Positions 27,871 to 36,283 of a DNA stretch of 64,000 bases are shown one piece after another. The number at the start of each line of letters is the position of its first letter. Within the stretch, counting starts at the first letter, position 1. A program made the translations under genes and the position numbers. This DNA is from Paenibacillus pabuli (GTDB lineage Bacteria; Bacillota; Bacilli; Paenibacillales; Paenibacillaceae), in contig NZ_CP073714.1 of the NCBI RefSeq assembly GCF_023101145.1, positions 4,836,001 to 4,900,000 on the forward strand. The letters are read 5' to 3'. The notes beneath the pieces are model-generated. The model was given only the letters and a program-made list of their open reading frames with translations. It did not search any database and was not told the origin of the DNA.

Positions 27871-28455
27871 TCAAACATCTGCAACCTGTTTTCGTGTTGA
27901 ACTCCTACATAATAACTCGGGCAGCAATGTTAACAATCGGTTGCTCGTCAGTGCATCGCCCAAATTCCATGTTGTTTCCTGCACTCCGTACACTTGCCCC
28001 TTCTGCACGGCTGGAAGTGCTCGCCAGGTTGGACTCTGCATCAATTTCTCTGTCGCCTGCCTTGTAATAATCTCTTCAGGAAGCAAAACAAATATATAAT
28101 CACCCGCATACTGACGAATTGCATCAGACGAAATTTCCTTATAAGCTCTGCCAGCGACAAGCGCCTCTTTCACTTTCTTAACGGGACTAAACCCCATTGG
28201 GTGATACAACAGTGAGGCCAGTCCGATATTTCCCATGACAAACAATCATGCACCCCGATGATAGGTAAATACGGATGCCGTGTCTCCTGGTTCAACCGAC
28301 ATTTGAATCTTCATCCACATCTTTTCCATAAGTTGCTGATAGGAGGAGAGCCATTTTCCAGCCTCTGATTGCTTGCCAAACCAGCTTCCCACCCTACAAA
28401 TTCGATCTTCCAGCGTTGCATGAGAGTTATATGCCAGTGTGGGTGCATTCCTTTT
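27871..28455 (-). pseudogene. Remnant of a siderophore/iron-complex binding protein, C-terminal part only
   Basis: One frame from 28455 to 27871 encodes the C-terminal half of a FeuA/YxeB-like binding protein: APTLAYNSHATLEDRI, then a stretch including WMKIQMSVEPGDTASVF, a TGA stop near 28246, then LFVMGNIGLASLLYHPMGF and AGDYIFVLLPEEIITRQA. The N-terminal half, signal peptide and lipobox are missing, and the frame is closed by TGA immediately upstream. A strong Fur box sits directly next to the remaining 5' edge. This looks like an internal deletion plus a nonsense mutation. It separates the mtnU-like gene from mtnE. Confidence 0.8.
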
Positions 28456-28463
28456 TCATAAAT

Positions 28464-28482
28464 GATATTGATTATCATTATC
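28464..28482. promoter_or_regulatory. Fur box adjacent to the decayed siderophore gene
   Basis: GATATTGATTATCATTATC matches the 19-base Fur consensus at 18 positions. It begins nine bases upstream of the remaining edge of the binding-protein remnant and about 200 bases upstream of mtnE on the other strand. Confidence 0.75.
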
Positions 28483-28544
28483 GTATATTATCATAAAACA
28501 GGCTTTATCCTAATCTCAATGGACAAAACAAAATACCTCATTTC

Positions 28545-28560
28545 AGTTTTGTACAAAACT
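28545..28560. promoter_or_regulatory. Perfect 16-base palindrome upstream of mtnE
   Basis: AGTTTTGTACAAAACT is self-complementary over its full length and lies about 120 bases before the mtnE start. It could be a repressor site. I see no SAM riboswitch or other leader RNA between it and mtnE. Confidence 0.35.
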
Positions 28561-28678
28561 CGGATATAGGCTCCATTCAAGTATTCATGAAGCGTTTTCC
28601 CCCTATACAGCTCGGGATTGACGTGATAAATTAATGAGTACTATATTGCCATCTTTAATAACCGGAGTGATGTAAAGC

Positions 28679-29887
28679 ATGACTAATCAGCCTAAAACAT
28701 CGGGTCGTTCAGCCTTTACCATACCTACATCCGATGTAATGACACAGCTTCCCACACAATTTTTTGCGACTCTAGTTCAAAATGTAAACCGCGAAATCGC
28801 AAGTGGTCACGACGTGATTAACCTGGGTCAAGGTAACCCGGATACACCTACCCCGCCCCATATTGTTAAAACATTGCAAGAGTCCGCGGAGAATCCGCTT
28901 TATCACAAATATTCGCCTTTTAGCGGGCATGCTTTCCTGAAAGAAGCCGTTGCGAAACGGTACAAGGAAGATTACAACGTGGACCTCGATCCCGAAACGG
29001 AAGTTGCGATTTTGTTTGGCGGAAAAACGGGTTTGGTCCAGCTGCCTCAGGTATTGCTCAATTCTGGCGACGTATGTCTCGTACCCGATCCAGGTTATCC
29101 GGATTATTGGTCCGGCGTAGCACTAGCAAAAGCACACATGTCTTTTATGCCACTGCTGGAGTCCAATGCATTCCTGCCTGATTATGAAGCGATCTCTACA
29201 GAGGATCGGGAAAAAGCCAAGCTGATGTTCCTGAACTATCCCAACAATCCAACATCAGCAACCGCCCCACTTTCCTTCTATGAAGATACGGTAGAGTTTG
29301 CCATTCAAAATCAAATCGTCGTAGCCAGTGACTTCGCCTATGGTGCAATTGGATTCGATGGACATCGTCCAGTAAGCTTTTTACAGGCACCAGGAGCCAA
29401 AGAAGTGGGCATTGAGTTTTACACGTTATCCAAAACCTACAATATGGCGGGTTGGCGCGTCGGATTTGCTCTGGGCAATGCGGACATCATCTCCAAAATC
29501 AATCTGCTGCAGGATCACATCTACGTAAGTCTCTTCGGAGGCATCCAGGCCGCTGCTGCGGCGGCACTTACGTCTTCCCAGGAATGTGTCACTTCACTGG
29601 TTGCACGTTATGAATCACGGCGCGATGCTTTCTATGCCGCTCTCTCATCCATCGGCTGGCAGGCCCCTAAACCGGGAGGTTCCTTCTTTAGTTGGCTGCC
29701 TGTTCCAGCAGGCTTTACTTCTGCTTCCTTTGCCGACGTGTTACTGCGTGAAGCAAAAGTTGCGGTAGCGCCGGGTATTGGTTTCGGCTCACATGGTGAA
29801 GGCTATGTCCGTGCAGGACTGTTAAGTGATGAAGATCGATTAAGGGAAGCTGCGGAGCGGATTGGCAAGTTGAATTTATTCAAGTAA
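28679..29887 (+). CDS. mtnE: Aminotransferase of methionine salvage, MtnE-like
   Basis: This 402-residue class I PLP aminotransferase has NLGQGNPDTPTPPHIV near the start, FLNYPNNPTSATA, and the PLP-binding Lys in TLSKTYNMAGWRVGFALG. It resembles B. subtilis MtnE (YkrV), which transaminates 4-methylthio-2-oxobutanoate to methionine. That assignment is supported by the mtnU-like gene on one side and mtnW, mtnX and mtnB downstream. The proBAC genes lie between it and those, behind their own promoter and T-box. A PatA-type general aminotransferase is the main alternative. Confidence 0.82.
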   Translation: MTNQPKTSGRSAFTIPTSDVMTQLPTQFFATLVQNVNREIASGHDVINLGQGNPDTPTPPHIVKTLQESAENPLYHKYSPFSGHAFLKEAVAKRYKEDYNVDLDPETEVAILFGGKTGLVQLPQVLLNSGDVCLVPDPGYPDYWSGVALAKAHMSFMPLLESNAFLPDYEAISTEDREKAKLMFLNYPNNPTSATAPLSFYEDTVEFAIQNQIVVASDFAYGAIGFDGHRPVSFLQAPGAKEVGIEFYTLSKTYNMAGWRVGFALGNADIISKINLLQDHIYVSLFGGIQAAAAAALTSSQECVTSLVARYESRRDAFYAALSSIGWQAPKPGGSFFSWLPVPAGFTSASFADVLLREAKVAVAPGIGFGSHGEGYVRAGLLSDEDRLREAAERIGKLNLFK

Positions 29888-29907
29888 TTTACAGGTGCAT
29901 AACCCCT

Positions 29908-29936
29908 TTGCATCTACCAAGTTTCCATGGTATGTT
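29908..29936 (+). promoter_or_regulatory. Promoter of the proBAC-mtnWXB operon
   Basis: TTGCAT (29908-29913) and TATGTT (29931-29936) are spaced by 17 bases, ending just before the T-box leader and 21 bases after the mtnE stop. Confidence 0.6.
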
Positions 29937-29940
29937 ATAA

Positions 29941-30192
29941 GGAAATATTGAACGAAACGTGATGACGGGACCAGTACGAGAGGATCAGCCGCGCCCAGAG
30001 AGTAAATTCCACCCGGCTGCAAGAATTTACCGCGGCTTCTCTCCGAAACCTACCCCTGAGCGGCCTGTGATGCACAGGACAGTGCCTTCTGTTACAGGGC
30101 ATGAAGCCGGATGATCCAATCATCAATAAAGGTGGTACCGCGGAAGTAACGAACTTTCGTCCTTTTTAACCAAAAGGGCGGGAGTTTTTTTT
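29941..30192 (+). ncRNA. T-box leader (tRNA-Pro-sensing) upstream of proB
   Basis: The leader has the conserved T-box sequence AAAGGTGGTACCGCGG (30128-30143). It has a stem I with the loop-E-like pair AGTA (29973-29976) and GAAACCTA (30045-30052), and a strong terminator. The terminator is a 13-base stem (30154-30166 with 30172-30184) plus eight T residues. The specifier is read as CCU (30049-30051), a proline codon, which agrees with proB as the first gene. Uncharged tRNA-Pro should pair with the T-box and favour antitermination. The exact specifier frame is by eye. Confidence 0.9.
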
Positions 30193-30248
30193 GTACCCAA
30201 CGGTCTGCTCCAGGGTCAAACATTAATATTGTTTAAGGAAGTGAAAAC

Positions 30249-31352
30249 ATGACCTCACGTATTGTAGTTAAGATTGGAAGCAGTTCGCTTACTACGGAAG
30301 AAGGCGGGCTCGATCGAAGTGCCATTACTTTTTTTGCCGGAGAAATGGCTGCCTTGGCTGAACAAGGCCATGAAGTTCTTCTGGTCACTTCGGGAGCGGT
30401 GGCTGCCGGATTCAGGGAGATCGGTTACCCGCAGCGTCCCAAGCAGTTACATGAAAAACAAGCCGCAGCGGCTGTTGGGCAAGCTTTACTGATGCAGGCA
30501 TATCAACAGGCTTTTGCAGCGCACCGCGTTACTACAGCACAAATTCTGCTCACCCGTACCGACTTTCACAGCCGGAAACGTATGGGCAACGCAGGCATGA
30601 CCGTGGAAGAGCTGCTCAAACAGCGCGTCATTCCGATCTTTAACGAGAATGATACCGTATCTGTCGATGAATTGAAGTTTGGAGATAATGACCTCCTGTC
30701 TGCTCTGGTAGCGAATCTGGTCAAGGCACAGCATCTGGTCATTCTTACGGATACCAATGGTCTGTACACGGCCGATCCACGCAAAGATCCATCTGCCGTG
30801 CGTTATGATCGTATTCCCAAAATTACGGAAGAAATTTACGCCTATGCTGGAGGTGCTGGATCATCTGTAGGTACAGGCGGTATGCGATCCAAGGTAGATG
30901 CAGCCAAAGTGGCAACGCGTGGCGGCGTGCCTGTTTTTGTGGGAAGTGTGAAAGAACCAGGTGATATGCAGAGAGCGGTAGATGGCATCGGCAAAGGAAC
31001 CTATTTCGAGACTCGCCTTGCGGCACTCTCTCGTAAAAAGCAATGGCTTGGCTTCATGTCTACTCCACTCGGCACCGTCGTTGTAGATAATGGTGCCGAA
31101 GAAGCACTGGTCCATGGAGGTCATAGTCTCCTGCCTGTGGGTGTCAAACGTGTGCTGGGTACTTTTCACGCCGGAGATGTTGTAGAGGTACTGGGCATGG
31201 ATGAAACCTTGCTGGGTCGTGGTATCGTCAATTATGATGATGACCAGCTACGGCTCATCGCAGGACTGCCAAGTGGCGAAGTAATGAAGCAGTTGAACAG
31301 TATCCATCGACTTGAGGTTGTTCACCGGGACGAGTGGATTACGTTAAAATAG
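30249..31352 (+). CDS. proB: Glutamate 5-kinase
   Basis: This 367-residue enzyme phosphorylates glutamate as the first step of proline synthesis. The amino-acid kinase domain (about 1-255) shows VKIGSSSLTTEEGG, TSGAVAAG, IPIFNENDTVS and GTGGMRSKVDAA. A PUA domain (about 275-360) follows, as in most ProB proteins. It is the first gene behind the T-box leader and so should respond to proline-tRNA charging. About 90 bases separate it from proA. Confidence 0.96.
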   Translation: MTSRIVVKIGSSSLTTEEGGLDRSAITFFAGEMAALAEQGHEVLLVTSGAVAAGFREIGYPQRPKQLHEKQAAAAVGQALLMQAYQQAFAAHRVTTAQILLTRTDFHSRKRMGNAGMTVEELLKQRVIPIFNENDTVSVDELKFGDNDLLSALVANLVKAQHLVILTDTNGLYTADPRKDPSAVRYDRIPKITEEIYAYAGGAGSSVGTGGMRSKVDAAKVATRGGVPVFVGSVKEPGDMQRAVDGIGKGTYFETRLAALSRKKQWLGFMSTPLGTVVVDNGAEEALVHGGHSLLPVGVKRVLGTFHAGDVVEVLGMDETLLGRGIVNYDDDQLRLIAGLPSGEVMKQLNSIHRLEVVHRDEWITLK

Positions 31353-31443
31353 AACAACTATAATTCTACCGTGTACTACTCAGGTTCATATGATATAGCC
31401 AATAATAATTTTTTGTTTCCACTTTTATATATGGGAGGAATTT

Positions 31444-32694
31444 ATGATGAGTGAAGTCAGAGAAAAAGCGAGCAAGGCCCAGACCGTCGTTCCGCAGCTG
31501 AATCGACTGAGCACAGAACAGAAAAATAACGCCCTGCTGGTCATGGCGGACGCATTGATAGCCCAAGCGGATTCTATTATTGCAGCAAACGCTGACGATC
31601 TGGAACGTGGCAGACAGCAAGGCACGCCAGAATCGATGCTGGATCGCCTCGCCTTGAATAAGGAGCGTATCGCCGGCATTGCTGAAGGATTGCGTCAAAT
31701 CGTGGAGCTGCAAGACCCGGTTGGCGAAGTGCTGGAGACGTTTACTCGTCCGAACGGATTGCATGTTGAAAAATTGAGAGTGCCCATCGGTCTGATCGGC
31801 ATTATCTACGAGGCCCGTCCAAATGTTACAGTGGATGCTGCCGGACTATGCCTCAAAACGGGCAATGCTGTACTGCTGCGTGGCGGTTCCTCTGCTCTCT
31901 CCTCAAATAGAAAAATTGTGGAGGTGCTTCATCAGGCACTGGCAGCAACAGACATGCCAGCGGACGCCTTGCAGCTTGTTGAGGATGCAGACCGCTCTTC
32001 GGTGGACGAAATGCTCAAGTTGAACGGACTGCTGGACGTCATTATCCCGCGCGGCGGAGCCTCACTGATTCGTAATGTGGTTGCCAATGCATCCGTGCCT
32101 GTGATCGAAACCGGTGCAGGGATCTGCCATACTTATGTGGATGAATCTGCCGATCCGGTCATGGCTGCGGAGATTGCTGTTAATGCCAAGGCACAGCGTC
32201 CATCCGTTTGCAACTCCATGGAAACCTTGTTGCTGCACGCTGTTTACGCCGAGGAGCATCTGCCGACACTGGCTGAACAACTGCGTGAGGCCAATGTCCT
32301 GTTGAAGGGGTGTGACACGGTTCGCCGTCTCGTTCCATCTGCCCTTCCTGTGACGGAAGAAGATTATGCGACAGAGTACAATGATTATATTTTAAATATC
32401 CGTGTAGTTCAGAACCTGGATGAAGCGATGGAGCATATCGCACGTTATGGCACTAAGCATTCAGAATGTATCGTCACCAAGGATACGAGCAACGCAGAAC
32501 GTTTTTTACATGATGTTGATGCAGCTGCTGTGTACCATAATGCTTCCACACGTTTCACTGACGGATTTGAATTCGGTTATGGAGCCGAAATTGGGATCAG
32601 CACCCAGAAGCTGCATGCTCGTGGACCTATGGGTCTGCCTGCCTTAACGTCAACCAAATACCGTATCACTGGCAATGGACAAATCCGGCAATAA
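31444..32694 (+). CDS. proA: Gamma-glutamyl phosphate reductase
   Basis: This 416-residue member of the aldehyde dehydrogenase superfamily reduces gamma-glutamyl phosphate with NADPH to glutamate semialdehyde. Signatures seen are PIGLIGIIYEARPNVTVDAA, LRGGSSA and the active-site Cys in KAQRPSVCNSMETLL. The C-terminal FGYGAEIGISTQKLHARGP is typical. GGGAGG lies before a double ATG, of which I use the first. It is the second gene of the proline operon. Confidence 0.97.
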   Translation: MMSEVREKASKAQTVVPQLNRLSTEQKNNALLVMADALIAQADSIIAANADDLERGRQQGTPESMLDRLALNKERIAGIAEGLRQIVELQDPVGEVLETFTRPNGLHVEKLRVPIGLIGIIYEARPNVTVDAAGLCLKTGNAVLLRGGSSALSSNRKIVEVLHQALAATDMPADALQLVEDADRSSVDEMLKLNGLLDVIIPRGGASLIRNVVANASVPVIETGAGICHTYVDESADPVMAAEIAVNAKAQRPSVCNSMETLLLHAVYAEEHLPTLAEQLREANVLLKGCDTVRRLVPSALPVTEEDYATEYNDYILNIRVVQNLDEAMEHIARYGTKHSECIVTKDTSNAERFLHDVDAAAVYHNASTRFTDGFEFGYGAEIGISTQKLHARGPMGLPALTSTKYRITGNGQIRQ

Positions 32695-32730
32695 TATCGC
32701 AGCTACAGTTATATAGGAGGAACGATAAAT

Positions 32731-33591
32731 ATGAGTCAAGAACAACAGACGTTATTACAACAAAAGATTACTTTTCATGGAGCAGGTGCGATGGCTGAAG
32801 CCATCGTCCGGGGATTGATCTCCCGCCTTGTCGTTCGTCCTCAGGATATTACGATGCTGAACCGCAGCAACCAGAAACGTCAGGAGGAGCTCAGCACCCG
32901 TTATGCCGTACATACCGGAACTGCTTCACAATCGCTGGATCATCTCGCCGCTTCTCCGGTTATTGTACTCTGCATGAAACCGAAGGATGCTGCCGCAGCG
33001 CTGCGTGAACTTGGGCCGCTCCTGTCTCCGGATCAATTAATTGTCTCCGTTATTGCCGGATTATCGATCCGTACGATGCAATCCCTACTGGGACGCAAGC
33101 AACCGATTGCCCGCACCATGCCGAATACGTCCAGTACAATCGGGCTCGGTGCAACCGGACTTGCCTTCTCTGAAGAGATTACGGATGAACAGCGCAGTAC
33201 AGTCATGACGATGTTCGAAGCGGTTGGAATCGTGACCATCGTGCCTGAAGATAAACTCGAAGTGCTCACAGGCATTTCCGGAAGTGGTCCGGCTTATGTA
33301 TACTATTTGATGGAGGCCATGATTGCCGCAGGCATTCGTGGTGGCTTGTCAAGCCAACAGTCCCGCGATCTGACTGTTCAGACCGTGCTGGGTGCTTCAC
33401 GCATGGTGCAGCAAACTGGCTTAGAGCCAATGAAACTTCGTAGTGATGTAACCTCCCCGGGAGGCGCAACCCAAGCAGCACTAAAAACGCTGGACGAGGG
33501 AGATTTCTTTGAAAATGTAATCGCAGCCGTCAACCGCTGTGCAGAGCGCTCACGGGAGATGGGAGCTGCTTTGGAGGGAGATTTAAGATGA
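32731..33591 (+). CDS. proC: Pyrroline-5-carboxylate reductase
   Basis: This 286-residue enzyme makes proline from pyrroline-5-carboxylate with NAD(P)H. The N-terminal Rossmann motif is FHGAGAMAEAIVRGL. The family signature lies in the C-terminal dimerisation domain: SGSGPAYVYYLMEAM and DVTSPGGATQAALKTL. AGGAGG lies upstream. Its stop overlaps the mtnW start as ATGA (33588-33591), joining proline synthesis to methionine salvage by translational coupling. Confidence 0.97.
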   Translation: MSQEQQTLLQQKITFHGAGAMAEAIVRGLISRLVVRPQDITMLNRSNQKRQEELSTRYAVHTGTASQSLDHLAASPVIVLCMKPKDAAAALRELGPLLSPDQLIVSVIAGLSIRTMQSLLGRKQPIARTMPNTSSTIGLGATGLAFSEEITDEQRSTVMTMFEAVGIVTIVPEDKLEVLTGISGSGPAYVYYLMEAMIAAGIRGGLSSQQSRDLTVQTVLGASRMVQQTGLEPMKLRSDVTSPGGATQAALKTLDEGDFFENVIAAVNRCAERSREMGAALEGDLR

Positions 33592-34811
33592 ATAATATGT
33601 GCACAGCCACATATCGTCTGCATGATGATCATGCAGACTTCCGCAAGAAGGCTGAGTCCATTGCTGTCGGCATGACCGTTGGCAGTTGGACCGAATTGCC
33701 TCAGGCCAAGCGTGAGGCGATGCAGAAACATTTGGGTGAAGTCATCAGCGTTGAGGTGCATGAAGCTGAGGGCATGGTACCGGGTGAGCGTTACGCTGAT
33801 ATTACGATTGGATATCCAGACGTCAATTTCAGTCGTGATATTCCTGCCCTGCTCGTGACGGTCTTTGGCAAAATTTCAATGGATGGACGCATCAAACTGA
33901 CACGGCTTGGATTCTCGGACGGCTTCCTCAGCGCATTCCCCGGTCCCAAGTTTGGACTGAATGGTGTTCGTGATCTGCTGGGTGTACATGATCGTCCATT
34001 GTTAATGAGTATCTTTAAATCAGTCATTGGACTGGATGCTGACGAACTGAGGGAACAATTTATTCGCCAAGCTCTCGGTGGAGTAGACTTGATTAAAGAC
34101 GATGAAATTCTGTTTGAAAACAAACTGACTCCGATTGAGAAAAGAGTCGAGGTCTGCATGAAAGCTGCGGAGCAGGCACGCCAGGAGACGGGTAAGAAAC
34201 TTCTTTATGCCGCAAATTTAACCGGACCAACCTCACGCCTGAAACAACAGGCTGAACGCGCGATAGGTGCAGGAGCAAATGCGCTGTTGTTCAATGTCTT
34301 GTCTTACGGATATGACGTGCTGCACGAACTAAGCAGTGATCCGGACATCAACGTGCCCATCATGGCTCACCCTGCGCTTGCAGGTGCACTGTATCCTTCG
34401 CCACACTATGGTATCTCGGCATCCGTCCTGCTGGGACAGCTGATGCGGCTTGCTGGAGCGGATTTGGTTCTCTTCCCTTCCCCTTACGGATCTGTAACGA
34501 TGCCGAAAGAAGAGAATATGGCCATTACAGAACAACTGCTGTCTCCTGAACTTCCGGTCAGAGTCAGTATGCCTGTACCATCTGCTGGTATACATCCAGG
34601 GCTTGTACCGCTTATTCTACGTGACTTTGGCACTGATGTGATTGTTAATGCCGGCGGAGGCATTCATGGCCATCCCATGGGCACTGAGGCAGGCGGCCGG
34701 GCATTCTTGCAGGCTATCGAGGCAGCCCAACGTTCCATTCCACTGGCAGAATATGCAGTCGAACATCCCGAACTGAAAAGTGCACTGGATCTGTGGGGTG
34801 GCGAACGATGA
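33588..34811 (+). CDS. mtnW: 2,3-diketo-5-methylthiopentyl-1-phosphate enolase, RuBisCO-like protein
   Basis: This 407-residue form IV RuBisCO-like protein enolises diketomethylthiopentyl phosphate in methionine salvage. It has the RuBisCO large-chain barrel with GGVDLIKDDE, in which Lys170 is the expected carbamylated metal ligand. FPGPKFGLNGVR and GGGIHGHPMG, the phosphate loop, are also present. It overlaps proC at its start and mtnX at its end by four bases each. The unusual feature is the location behind a proline T-box rather than a SAM-responsive leader. Confidence 0.95.
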   Translation: MNNMCTATYRLHDDHADFRKKAESIAVGMTVGSWTELPQAKREAMQKHLGEVISVEVHEAEGMVPGERYADITIGYPDVNFSRDIPALLVTVFGKISMDGRIKLTRLGFSDGFLSAFPGPKFGLNGVRDLLGVHDRPLLMSIFKSVIGLDADELREQFIRQALGGVDLIKDDEILFENKLTPIEKRVEVCMKAAEQARQETGKKLLYAANLTGPTSRLKQQAERAIGAGANALLFNVLSYGYDVLHELSSDPDINVPIMAHPALAGALYPSPHYGISASVLLGQLMRLAGADLVLFPSPYGSVTMPKEENMAITEQLLSPELPVRVSMPVPSAGIHPGLVPLILRDFGTDVIVNAGGGIHGHPMGTEAGGRAFLQAIEAAQRSIPLAEYAVEHPELKSALDLWGGER

Positions 34812-35485
34812 GAAGTGATAAAAAAACGGTCATTTTCTGTGATTTTGATGGCACGATCACCCTTTCGGACAATATCGTAGCGATTATGAAGCATTTTAAA
34901 CCCGCAGGTATTGAAGCAATTATGAAAGACACGATTGAACAGCGAATTTCGCTCCGTGAAGGTGTGGGAGCGATGTTCGCTCTGCTGCCTTCTTCGCAGA
35001 AAGATGAGATTGTGGAATTTGTACTTGGACAGGCTGGCATCCGAGAAGGGTTCAGCGAATTTCTTGCATACGTTCGGGACGAGGGCATTGAATTCAATGT
35101 CACCAGCGGAGGAATGGACTTTTTTATCGAGCCTTTACTCGCTCCATTCGATATTCCACAGGACCACGTTTATTGCAATGGGGCGGATTTCACAGATGAA
35201 TTCATACGTATTGAATGGCCTAATCCATGCCAGCCTCCTTGTGAAAATGGCTGCGGCATGTGTAAAACAACGGTTATTCGTACATTCCCCGAAGAACAAT
35301 ATAATCGTATTCTCATTGGAGACAGTTTAACGGATTTTGAAGGTGCCAAAATCGCTGATCTTGTCTACTCCCGCTCTATCCTGACGGATAAGTGTATTGA
35401 GCTGGGTGTGGATCATGTCCCATTCGCAACCTTCTACGATATTATGGAAGATATGAAACAGAAGCAAACACAAGGAGTGCTATAA
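34808..35485 (+). CDS. mtnX: 2-hydroxy-3-keto-5-methylthiopentenyl-1-phosphate phosphatase
   Basis: This roughly 225-residue HAD-family phosphatase starts MRSDKKTVIFCDFDGTI, which carries the nucleophile DFDGT motif. NVTSGGMDFFIEPLL and LIGDSLTDFEGAK give motifs II and IV. It removes phosphate from the product of MtnW in the two-enzyme Bacillus version of the pathway. The cysteine-rich stretch CQPPCENGCGMCK is typical of MtnX. I place the start at 34808, where ATGA overlaps the mtnW stop; an in-frame ATG five codons earlier lies inside mtnW. Confidence 0.95.
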   Translation: MRSDKKTVIFCDFDGTITLSDNIVAIMKHFKPAGIEAIMKDTIEQRISLREGVGAMFALLPSSQKDEIVEFVLGQAGIREGFSEFLAYVRDEGIEFNVTSGGMDFFIEPLLAPFDIPQDHVYCNGADFTDEFIRIEWPNPCQPPCENGCGMCKTTVIRTFPEEQYNRILIGDSLTDFEGAKIADLVYSRSILTDKCIELGVDHVPFATFYDIMEDMKQKQTQGVL

Positions 35486-35486
35486 A

Positions 35487-36140
35487 ATGGGTTTTGAAAA
35501 GATTACATTGGAACATAAACGCCAGGTCCTCGAAGAGCTGGCCGATATCAAAGCGCTGTTTGCCAGCCGTAACTGGTTCCCGGGTACAAGTGGCAACCTG
35601 TCGATGCGTGTGGGCGACTTCGACCCGGAGCAATTCTACTTTGCAGTTACTGCATCAGGCAAAGACAAGTCTCTCCGTACACCGGAAGACTTTCTGTTTG
35701 TGGACAAGCATGGTAAAGCCATTGAGACCACAACCCTGAAACCGAGCGCTGAAACGTTGATTCACTGCGAAATCTATCGTTTAACCGGCTGTGGCGCGGT
35801 GTTCCATGTGCATACCGTATTTAACAACCTGATCAGTGAATTCTTTGGAGCAGATGGACATGTACCGATTCAAGGAATAGAATTGATCAAAGCTTTCAAC
35901 ATCTGGGAAGAAAATGCGGAGATTCGTGTACCGGTTCTGCCTAACTTTGCAGATATTCCATCTATCGCTGAATTGGTGCCAGGTGTACTTGATGCCAACG
36001 TACCGGGAATTTTGCTGCGTAACCACGGTATTTATGCCTGGGGTAAAGATGCTTTTGAAGCGAAACGTCACCTGGAAGCGTTCGAGTTCCTGTTCGAAGT
36101 GATGTACCGTCAACTTCTGCTGAAGGGCGCCACAAAATAG
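35487..36140 (+). CDS. mtnB: Methylthioribulose-1-phosphate dehydratase
   Basis: This 217-residue class II aldolase-family enzyme dehydrates methylthioribulose 1-phosphate, feeding MtnW. Zinc ligands are the two His of VFHVHTV and the His of LRNHGIYAWG; FPGTSGNLSMR is the phosphate-binding part. It starts two bases after the mtnX stop and is the last gene of the operon. No mtnD, mtnA or mtnK is visible in this window, so the salvage pathway must be completed elsewhere. Confidence 0.95.
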   Translation: MGFEKITLEHKRQVLEELADIKALFASRNWFPGTSGNLSMRVGDFDPEQFYFAVTASGKDKSLRTPEDFLFVDKHGKAIETTTLKPSAETLIHCEIYRLTGCGAVFHVHTVFNNLISEFFGADGHVPIQGIELIKAFNIWEENAEIRVPVLPNFADIPSIAELVPGVLDANVPGILLRNHGIYAWGKDAFEAKRHLEAFEFLFEVMYRQLLLKGATK

Positions 36141-36173
36141 CAATCATTCATTCGAAATCAAGGTTGCACAACC

Positions 36174-36217
36174 AAAAACACGCCAAGGCTGAAATACATA
36201 GGCCCCGGCGTGTTTTT
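36174..36217. terminator. Bidirectional terminator between mtnB and the membrane protein gene
   Basis: AACACGCC (36177-36184) pairs with GGCGTGTT (36207-36214), with T-runs on both strands. It can end both the plus-strand proBAC-mtn operon and the minus-strand sigma-factor operon. Confidence 0.85.
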
Positions 36218-36283
36218 TATGTTTGAAGAATTCCTTGTCTTCTATGATTTCTTTGTTCCCATTCGGAAAAAATCTGTAAAGTT

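Noticed and set aside
28490-28678. Possible SAM riboswitch before mtnE
   Set aside because: No S-box core sequences, helix pattern or terminator hairpin were found; only a palindrome is present.
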